From: an uncultured Bacteroidales bacterium
GTDB lineage: Bacteria > Bacteroidota > Bacteroidia > Bacteroidales > Bacteroidaceae
NCBI GenBank assembly: GCA_947367415.1
Contig: CANBEE010000169.1
Span: 1-6,087 of the forward strand
Direction of reading: 5' to 3'
Length of the DNA: 6,087 bases
This document shows positions 1-4,927 of the stretch, in pieces; within the stretch, counting starts at the first letter, position 1, and the number at the start of each line of letters is the position of its first letter. A program made the position numbers and the translations under genes. The notes beneath the pieces are model-generated. The model made no database searches. It was not told the origin of the DNA and saw only the letters and a program-made list of their open reading frames with translations.

Positions 1-1
1 C

Positions 2-1723
2 GCCTACATCAAGAACCATAATATATATGTACGCGAGCGCGCGACAGGCTGTGAGCGCCAGCTCAGCATCGACGGCACATTGGCCAACTACTACTCGGCC
101 TACATACAGTGGAGCCCCGACAGCCGCAAGGTGGTATCGTGCAAGATACGCCCCACCGAGAAGCGCTACGTATACTATGTGGAGTCCTCACCGGCCGATC
201 AGCTGCAGCCCAAGCTCCACAAGCAGGAGTATGCCAAGCCAGGCGATGAGCTCCCCTTCAAGGTACCCTGCATCTATGAGGTGGAGACAGGCCATGCCAT
301 CATTCCCTCAACCGAACTCTTCAATCACCAGTACTACATCAGCCACCCCTCTTGGGACAAGGATAGCCGCAGCATCACCTTCGAGTACAACGAGCGTGGC
401 CATCAGAACTACCGCATATTGGAGGTTTCGGCCGAGGACGGCACCGTGCGCCCCATCATCGAGGAGAGCAGCGACAAGTATGTCAACTACTCACGCATCT
501 ATCGCCACCACCTGAAGGACGGCAAGCGTATCATCTGGTCAAGCGAGCGCGACAACTGGAACCACCTCTACATGTACGACCGCGCCACAGGCAAGCCCAC
601 TCATCAGATTACCAAGGGCAAATGGTACGTGCGCGACATCATCCGTATCGACGAGGAGAACGAGCTGATTTACTTCTCTGCCAACGGCGTGCAAACCGAT
701 GAGGATCCCTACCACATCCGCTACTACCGTGTAGGCTTCGATGGCAACGGACTCACCGACCTTACCCCAGAGCGTGGCACCCATAAGGCATGGTTCTCAC
801 GCGACATGCAGTACCTGGTAGATGTATACTCTACCGCCAACGATGCTCCTGTAGCCGTACTCCGCAATGCCGAGGATGGCAGTGCCGTGATGCCCCTTGA
901 GACTGCCGACATCAGCCGCCTCGAAGCAGAGGGATGGCGTGCACCGGAGGTCTTTGCCGCCAAGGGCCGCGACGGCAAGACCGATATGTGGGGACTCATC
1001 ATCCGCCCGTCAAACTTTGACCCCAACAAGAAATACCCCATCCTTGAGTATATCTACCAAGGTCCAGGTGACCACTACGTGCCCAAGGCCTTCACAGCCC
1101 ACCATTATTATATGAGTTCGATTGCCGAACTTGGCTTCATCGTAGTCTTTGTTGATGGCATGGGCACCTCGTTCCGCTCACGCGAATTCGAGAACGTATG
1201 TTACAAGAACCTCAAGGATGCCGGTCTGCCCGACCATATCAGCTGGATACGTGCCGCTGCAGAGAAATATCCTTACATGGATATCGACCGCGTAGGCATC
1301 TACGGCTGCTCGGCTGGCGGCCAGGAGGCCATGACTGCCGTACTCTTCCACCCCGACTTCTACAAAGCAGCCTACTCAGCTTGCGGATGCCACGACAACC
1401 GCATGGACAAGATTTGGTGGAACGAGCAATGGCTAGGCTACCCCGTGGGTGACCAGTACAAGGAGGGCAGCAATGTGGAGAATGCTCACCTGCTGAGCCG
1501 TCCGCTGATGCTTGTCGTGGGCGAGATGGACGACAATGTAGACCCCGCCTCTACGATGCAAGTAGTGAATGCACTCATCAAGGCCGACAAGGACTTTGAG
1601 TTCGTCTTCCTCCCCGGCCAACGCCACACCATGGGCGAGGCATTCGGCGAGCACAAGCGCTACGACTTCTTCGTGCGTCACCTGCTTGGTGTCAATCCTC
1701 CCAGTTGGAATGAGGTGAAGTAA
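2..1723 (+). CDS. DPP-IV-like S9 family serine peptidase, C-terminal part (5' end cut by window)
   Basis: The frame is open from position 2, so the start lies outside the window; 573 residues are visible, and family members I recall are over 700. The first ~300 visible residues resemble the DPP-IV-type beta-propeller (WSPDS, SERDNWNHLYMYD, YFSANG). The rest is an alpha/beta-hydrolase prolyl-oligopeptidase domain. The full triad is visible: Ser in GCSAGG (codon 1310-1312), Asp in GEMDDNVDP (DD pair at 1529-1534, probably the second) and His in GQRHTMG (1625-1627). Such enzymes cut peptides with small or proline residues near the N terminus and usually act in the periplasm; the signal peptide would lie upstream of the window. 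The DW-x-YEEE amine-binding motif of true DPP-IV is not seen where expected, before WSPDS, so strict dipeptidyl-peptidase specificity is uncertain. The gene ends at TAA and is followed by its own terminator. Confidence 0.93.
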   Translation, partial: AYIKNHNIYVRERATGCERQLSIDGTLANYYSAYIQWSPDSRKVVSCKIRPTEKRYVYYVESSPADQLQPKLHKQEYAKPGDELPFKVPCIYEVETGHAIIPSTELFNHQYYISHPSWDKDSRSITFEYNERGHQNYRILEVSAEDGTVRPIIEESSDKYVNYSRIYRHHLKDGKRIIWSSERDNWNHLYMYDRATGKPTHQITKGKWYVRDIIRIDEENELIYFSANGVQTDEDPYHIRYYRVGFDGNGLTDLTPERGTHKAWFSRDMQYLVDVYSTANDAPVAVLRNAEDGSAVMPLETADISRLEAEGWRAPEVFAAKGRDGKTDMWGLIIRPSNFDPNKKYPILEYIYQGPGDHYVPKAFTAHHYYMSSIAELGFIVVFVDGMGTSFRSREFENVCYKNLKDAGLPDHISWIRAAAEKYPYMDIDRVGIYGCSAGGQEAMTAVLFHPDFYKAAYSACGCHDNRMDKIWWNEQWLGYPVGDQYKEGSNVENAHLLSRPLMLVVGEMDDNVDPASTMQVVNALIKADKDFEFVFLPGQRHTMGEAFGEHKRYDFFVRHLLGVNPPSWNEVK

Positions 1724-1742
1724 ATCTACCATAATAAATAAT

Positions 1743-1780
1743 AAAAGCCATCGGTTGTCATCGAACAATCGGTGGCTTTT
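1743..1780 (+). terminator. Rho-independent terminator of the S9 peptidase gene
   Basis: A 16-base-pair stem (AAAAGCCATCGGTTGT pairing with ACAATCGGTGGCTTTT, with two G-U wobbles) encloses a six-base loop and ends in a short T run. It starts 19 bases after the peptidase stop codon. The A run opposite the T run could let it work on the other strand too, but no gene reads in from that side. Confidence 0.85.
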
Positions 1781-1806
1781 AGCATTATAATGGGACAATA
1801 TGTTTA
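1777..1806 (+). promoter_or_regulatory. Possible Bacteroidetes-type promoter for hsp20
   Basis: TATGTTTA at 1799-1806 differs from the TAnnTTTG -7 consensus only in the last base. A TTTT at 1777-1780, 18 bases upstream, could act as the -33 element, although it also forms the T run of the preceding terminator. Transcription would start roughly 15 bases before the hsp20 ATG. The match is weak and rests on spacing and consensus only. Confidence 0.28.
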
Positions 1807-1827
1807 ACCTATTAAACTAATTCAACT

Positions 1828-2298
1828 ATGACCCCAATGAAAAGAATGTACCGCCAAGAATGGGTACCGAGTATCTTCAACGACTTTTTCGACACCAATT
1901 GGATGGACCGCACCAAAGCTACAGCACCGGCCATCAATGTGATTGAGAAGAAAGACGAGTACAAGGTGCAAGTTGCAGCTCCTGGCATGACTAAAGATGA
2001 CTTCCATATCCACCTCGACGAAGTAGGCGACCTTGTTATCACCATGGAGAAATGTTGCAACTGCGACGAAAAGGAGAAGGACAAGGAGTGCAAAAGCGAA
2101 TGCAGCGATGAGAAGGAATGCAAATATCTTCGTCGTGAGTTCTCATACGCAAAATTCGAGCAGACGCTCATCCTCCCTGAAGATGTGGACAAGAGCAATA
2201 TCAAAGCCAAGGTGAAACATGGCGTATTGCATATCAAGCTACCACGCAAGAATGCAGAGGAAAAGCCGCAAATACATCAAACCATCGCTATTGAGTAG
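1828..2298 (+). CDS. Hsp20 / alpha-crystallin small heat-shock protein with cysteine-rich insert
   Basis: This 156-residue protein is an ATP-independent cytosolic holdase that binds unfolding proteins. The N-terminal motif WVPSIFNDFFD (residues 12-22) is typical of Bacteroidetes Hsp20. The alpha-crystallin domain runs from about residue 34 (PAINV) to 139, with AAPGM (50-54), YLRREFSY (100-107), LPEDVD (116-121) and the G-V-L hallmark (132-134). A C-terminal I-x-I motif (IAI, 153-155), which docks subunits in oligomers, is present. Unusually, residues 74-99, between the beta strands ending at VITME and starting at YLRREF, carry six cysteines (76, 77, 79, 88, 92, 98) among Lys, Glu and Asp. Relatives I recall have a charged but cysteine-poor linker here. 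The start at 1828 is preferred because the N-terminal motif follows directly; an in-frame Met at residue 4 is possible. There is no clear Shine-Dalgarno sequence. The gene stands alone and converges on pepT. Confidence 0.95.
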   Translation: MTPMKRMYRQEWVPSIFNDFFDTNWMDRTKATAPAINVIEKKDEYKVQVAAPGMTKDDFHIHLDEVGDLVITMEKCCNCDEKEKDKECKSECSDEKECKYLRREFSYAKFEQTLILPEDVDKSNIKAKVKHGVLHIKLPRKNAEEKPQIHQTIAIE

Positions 2299-2313
2299 GG
2301 AGGCTTATAAAGA

Positions 2314-2345
2314 GAGCGGAGTGTGCCGAATGGCACACCCCGCTC
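2314..2345. terminator. Hairpin terminator shared by hsp20 and pepT
   Basis: GAGCGG, a mismatched A, then GTGTGCC pair with GGCACAC, C, CCGCTC around a GAAT loop, giving 6 + 7 base pairs with one A-C mismatch. It lies between the convergent ends of hsp20 (stop at 2298) and pepT (stop at 2365). T-rich sequence follows it on the plus strand (ATATCTTTATC) and CTTTATAA follows on the minus strand. Both U tracts are poor, so efficiency is uncertain in either direction. Confidence 0.7.
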
Positions 2346-2364
2346 ATATCTTTATCAAAAAAAC

Positions 2365-3588
2365 TTAACCCTTGCCTACAATCTCAGCAATCTTCACGAT
2401 AGTCATCATAGCCTTCTGCATTGACTGCACAGGAACAAACTCATAGCGGCTGTGGAAGTTGACTCCACCGGCAAAGATGTTGGGGCAAGGCAGTCCCTTG
2501 AAAGAGAGCTGCGCACCGTCTGTTCCTCCACGAATAGGCTTAATCTTAGGCTCTACATCGACCTCACGCATAGCTTGGCAAGCAATGTCTATTACATACA
2601 TGACCGGTTCAATAACCTCACGCATATTGGCATATTGATCATTGAGTTCCAACGTAACGATACCGTCACCATACTCCTTATTAAGTTCTCGCACACATGT
2701 GTGCAGCAACTCCTTGCGCTTGTTGAAAATCTCAGAGCTATGATCACGTATGATGTAGCTTAGTGTGGTTTCCTCAACGCCACCCTTCATGCCTACGAGA
2801 TGGAAGAAGCCCTCGTAACCATCAGTACACTCCGGCACTTCGTTCTTGGGCAACATTCCTACAAGCTCTGTTGCTACGCGCATGGAATTGAGCATCTTGT
2901 CTTTGGCATAGCCGGGATGCACATTGCGCCCCTTGATTGTAATACGGGCCGACGCTGCGTTGAAATTCTCATACTCGAGTTCACCAATCTCGCCACCGTC
3001 CATCGTATAAGCCCAGTCGCAGCCAAACTGCTTCACGTCAAACTTATGAGCACCGAGGCCAATCTCCTCATCGGGGTTGAACCCAACGCGTATCTTGCCG
3101 TGCTCAATCTCGGGATGTGCCTGTAGATAAGCAATGGCCGATACAATCTCTGCAACACCAGCCTTATCGTCGGCACCCAGCAGCGTACGTCCGTCAGTCA
3201 CGATGAGATCATTGCCCACGTAACGCAACAACTCGGGGAACTCTTCCGTGGTGAGCACAGTATGGTCTTCGGCAGAAAGCACAATATCCGTACCATTGTA
3301 GTTCTCTACAATCCGTGGATTAACATTCTTGCCCGACACATCGGGACTCGTATCCACATGAGCTATAAAGCCAATTGTTGGAAGTGTGCGTGTGGTGTTG
3401 GCCGGCAGCGTGGCAAAGAGGTAGCCGTGCTCATCGAGCGTAATCTCCTCCAGGCCCATAGCCTCCAATTCATCACGAAGCATCTTCACAAACTCCATCT
3501 GCCCTGGGGTGCTGGGTGTAACTCCTGCATCCTCGGCCGACTGTGTATTAATGCGCACATAGCGCAAGAATCTGTTCACTAAATCCAT
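2365..3588 (-). CDS. pepT: Tripeptide aminopeptidase (peptidase T, M20 family)
   Basis: The 407-residue protein matches the usual PepT length and removes the N-terminal residue from tripeptides in the cytosol. All di-zinc active-site positions are visible by alignment to the known family: His77 and Asp79 in AHVDTSPD, bridging Asp140 in GADDKAG, Glu174 (general base) and Glu175 (ligand) in NPDEEIG, Asp197 in YTMDGG and His379 in GVNFHSRYE. The RGGTDG motif (353-358) is also present. The dimerisation (lid) domain falls in the middle, about residues 207-320, inserted between the two halves of the catalytic domain. The ATG at 3588 begins MDLVNRFLRY, the standard PepT N terminus, so the start is secure. 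The gene is single, divergent from the thioredoxin lipoprotein and convergent with hsp20. Nothing looks truncated or shifted. The product would finish breakdown of peptides released by enzymes such as the S9 peptidase nearby, though that link is inference. Confidence 0.97.
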   Translation of the reverse strand: MDLVNRFLRYVRINTQSAEDAGVTPSTPGQMEFVKMLRDELEAMGLEEITLDEHGYLFATLPANTTRTLPTIGFIAHVDTSPDVSGKNVNPRIVENYNGTDIVLSAEDHTVLTTEEFPELLRYVGNDLIVTDGRTLLGADDKAGVAEIVSAIAYLQAHPEIEHGKIRVGFNPDEEIGLGAHKFDVKQFGCDWAYTMDGGEIGELEYENFNAASARITIKGRNVHPGYAKDKMLNSMRVATELVGMLPKNEVPECTDGYEGFFHLVGMKGGVEETTLSYIIRDHSSEIFNKRKELLHTCVRELNKEYGDGIVTLELNDQYANMREVIEPVMYVIDIACQAMREVDVEPKIKPIRGGTDGAQLSFKGLPCPNIFAGGVNFHSRYEFVPVQSMQKAMMTIVKIAEIVGKG

Positions 3589-3608
3589 AACATTCGATAA
3601 TTGTACTG

Positions 3609-3640
3609 CTAAGATACAACATCTTTACCACATACAGAAA
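3609..3640 (-). promoter_or_regulatory. Possible Bacteroidetes-type promoter for pepT
   Basis: On the minus strand TATCTTAG (3616 to 3609) differs from TAnnTTTG at one position, and TTTC (3640-3637) lies 20 bases upstream where the -33 TTTG is expected. The start codon is about 20 bases downstream of the -7 box, giving a short leader. Support is consensus and spacing only. Confidence 0.3.
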
Positions 3641-3675
3641 TCTCAAAGAAGATTTATAGGTATCTTGAGAGATTT
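3638..3675. repeat. Imperfect inverted repeat in the divergent pepT / thioredoxin spacer
   Basis: AAATCTC (3638-3644) pairs with GAGATTT (3669-3675), and inside it AAGAT (3649-3653) pairs with ATCTT (3662-3666) around an eight-base loop, with a 4/2-base internal loop between the stems. It lies upstream of both divergent start codons, so it could be a regulator-binding site or part of an untranslated leader. It is AT-rich and may be chance. Confidence 0.35.
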
Positions 3676-3715
3676 TACTGGTTTGCTTCCCTACAAATTC
3701 AATAATTTTTCCTAA

Positions 3716-3730
3716 ATTCGCTGCGCGAAT
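3716..3730. repeat. Short palindrome ATTCGC-TGC-GCGAAT upstream of the thioredoxin lipoprotein
   Basis: A perfect 6-base inverted repeat with a 3-base centre sits 32 bases before the ATG at 3763. It overlaps TAAATTCG (3713-3720), a one-mismatch match to the -7 consensus TAnnTTTG, though no -33 box is found at the right distance. An operator role is possible but unproven. The rest of the 174-base spacer (3589-3762) shows no gene. Confidence 0.35.
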
Positions 3731-3762
3731 ACAAACGAAACAAACACAATATATAATAAGGT

Positions 3763-4341
3763 ATGAAAAAACTTACATTTCTGATGGCAGCACTCATGAT
3801 GCTTGCCTCATGCAACAACACCAACAAGAAGAGTGAGACAGCCGCTATAGCCGAGCAGGCCCCCACAAAAGACACCATCGTGTACGAACACGAATACCTG
3901 GTGAAGGTAGGCGACATGGCTCCCGACTTCACGCTGAAGTACACCGATGGCACGGAGTTTACCCTCTCCAAACTGCGCGGCAAGGTTGTGATGCTGCAAT
4001 TCACCGCCAGCTGGTGCGGTATCTGCCGTGGCGAAATGCCGCACATCGAGAGCCGTATCTGGCAGCCCCACAAAGACAATGCCGACTTTGTACTTGTAGG
4101 TGTTGACCGCGAAGAACCGCGCGAAGTGGTAGAGGAATATACCACCAAGTTGGGCACCACCTACCCGATGCTCCTCGACGAAAAGGGCGATGTCTTTGCC
4201 AGCTATGCCTTGCGCAAGTCAGGCATCACACGCAACGTGCTCATCGACCGCGATGGCCGCATTGTCAAGCTCACCCGCCGCTTCGTAGAACCCGAGTTCA
4301 ATAATCTGGTAGCCACCATCGACAGTTTGCTAGCAGAATGA
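3763..4341 (+). CDS. TlpA/ResA-like thioredoxin-fold lipoprotein
   Basis: The 192-residue protein begins with a lipoprotein signal: Lys-Lys, a hydrophobic run, then lipobox LASC with lipidated Cys17, so it should be membrane-anchored and face the periplasm. After a polar linker (18-44) comes a thioredoxin/AhpC-TSA fold: VGDMAPDFTLKYTDG (49-63), LSKLRGKVVMLQFTASWCGIC (68-88) and VLIDRDGRIV (159-168). The redox pair is Cys85 and Cys88 in WCGIC. The expected role is thiol-disulfide exchange on envelope proteins, as for ResA, TlpA and related proteins. The loop facing the active site, usually G-x-P-T-T in this family, reads GITRN (154-158), so the cis-proline is Thr; I recall this variant in other Bacteroidetes members. 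The partner protein is not evident from neighbours: pepT diverges upstream and panD converges downstream. The start is fixed by the signal peptide. Confidence 0.92.
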   Translation: MKKLTFLMAALMMLASCNNTNKKSETAAIAEQAPTKDTIVYEHEYLVKVGDMAPDFTLKYTDGTEFTLSKLRGKVVMLQFTASWCGICRGEMPHIESRIWQPHKDNADFVLVGVDREEPREVVEEYTTKLGTTYPMLLDEKGDVFASYALRKSGITRNVLIDRDGRIVKLTRRFVEPEFNNLVATIDSLLAE

Positions 4342-4348
4342 CAAAACA

Positions 4349-4380
4349 AAAGATGATGTGCCACATGACACATCATCTTT
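4349..4380. terminator. Symmetric hairpin terminator between the thioredoxin lipoprotein gene and panD
   Basis: AAAGATGATGTG (4349-4360) and CACATCATCTTT (4369-4380) form a perfect 12-base-pair stem with an eight-base loop. It starts 7 bases after the lipoprotein stop and ends 15 bases before the panD stop. The A/T ends are mirrored, so it can plausibly stop transcription from both convergent genes. The T run is only three bases each way. Confidence 0.75.
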
Positions 4381-4395
4381 ATATAATAGACTGAG

Positions 4396-4740
4396 TTACA
4401 GACGATTTCCCTCCTTGGGGAATACAACTGTAGGGTGGAAAGCACGTGCTTCATCAAGAGTCATTTGCGCATAAGCCATGATGATGACCACATCGTTGGG
4501 TTGCACCAAGCGGGCAGCTGCTCCATTGAGACAAATCTTTCCCGAGCCACGCTCCCCCTTAATGATATAAGTAATGAAGCGCTCACCGTTGTTGTTGTTT
4601 ACAATATGTACTTGCTCACCTTCGAGCATACCAGCAGCATCCATCAGATCTTCATCAATGGTTATGCTGCCCATATAGTTGAGGTTAGCCTCGGTAACGC
4701 GAGCACAGTGTATCTTCGATTTCAGTACTGTCAGTAGCAT
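4396..4740 (-). CDS. panD: Aspartate 1-decarboxylase, pyruvoyl-dependent
   Basis: PanD converts L-aspartate to beta-alanine and CO2, supplying the beta-alanine half of pantothenate in the cytosol. The 114-residue proenzyme shows the self-cleavage site Gly24-Ser25 in YMGSITID (codons 4671-4666); Ser25 becomes the pyruvoyl group. Other conserved positions match E. coli PanD numbering as I recall it: Lys9, His11, Arg54, Tyr58 in RFITYII and Asn72 in LNGAAA. It is slightly shorter than the 126-residue E. coli protein, the difference being at the C terminus, which is normal for this group. The ATG at 4740 gives the standard N terminus MLLTVLKSKIH. It lies downstream of panC on the same strand but is separated by 187 bases of structured sequence with its own candidate promoter, so the pair may not be a simple tight operon here. 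Confidence 0.96.
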   Translation of the reverse strand: MLLTVLKSKIHCARVTEANLNYMGSITIDEDLMDAAGMLEGEQVHIVNNNNGERFITYIIKGERGSGKICLNGAAARLVQPNDVVIIMAYAQMTLDEARAFHPTVVFPKEGNRL

Positions 4741-4827
4741 ATTAGAATCTGTTTTTTAATTATCGCTAACATGTCATTGAATCTGCTTTTTGGTTTATCT
4801 GAGGTACTTTTAGGCATTTTTGCCCTC

Positions 4828-4866
4828 TCAAGGTTTGTAAATAGACCACTATTTACTGCACCTTGA
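4828..4866 (-). repeat. Imperfect hairpin in the probable panD leader
   Basis: TCAAGGT (4828-4834) pairs with ACCTTGA (4860-4866) and TAAATAG (4838-4844) with CTATTTA (4849-4855). A 3/4-base internal loop separates the stems and a four-base loop closes the inner one. On the minus strand its first base falls a few bases after the -7 box at 4872-4879, so it would form at the very 5' end of a panD transcript. No T run follows, so it is not an ordinary terminator. No known riboswitch class was recognised. Confidence 0.55.
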
Positions 4867-4871
4867 CAGCA

Positions 4872-4902
4872 CAAATCTATCCTAAAATTCCTCTCAGCTA
4901 AA
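4872..4902 (-). promoter_or_regulatory. Bacteroidetes-type promoter candidate for panD
   Basis: On the minus strand TAGATTTG (4879 to 4872) is a perfect TAnnTTTG -7 box, and TTTA (4902-4899) lies exactly 19 bases upstream where TTTG is expected. Transcription would start near 4866, giving a leader of roughly 125 bases before the panD ATG. This is the best promoter match in the window. Confidence 0.5.
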
Positions 4903-4927
4903 CGCAAAATAATTTTAAAACAGATTC

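Noticed and set aside
27..515. Open frame overlapping the S9 peptidase, rich in Ser, Thr and Arg
   Set aside because: It is the +1 shadow of a clearly coding frame with full S9 motifs, has a low-complexity composition and resembles no family.
1433..1798. Minus-strand open frame across the end of the S9 peptidase and its terminator
   Set aside because: It lies antisense to the catalytic domain, includes the terminator hairpin and shows no recognisable domain.
1812..2249. Minus-strand open frame antisense to hsp20
   Set aside because: It is a shadow of the conserved Hsp20 frame; its Ser/Leu-rich content is the complement of Lys/Glu-rich coding sequence.
2452..3582. Several plus-strand open frames opposite pepT
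   Set aside because: All are antisense to an intact M20 peptidase with every catalytic residue, and none has a recognisable motif.
4813..4824. GGCA-TTTT-TGCC as a panC terminator
   Set aside because: The stem is only four base pairs and no T run follows it on the minus strand.
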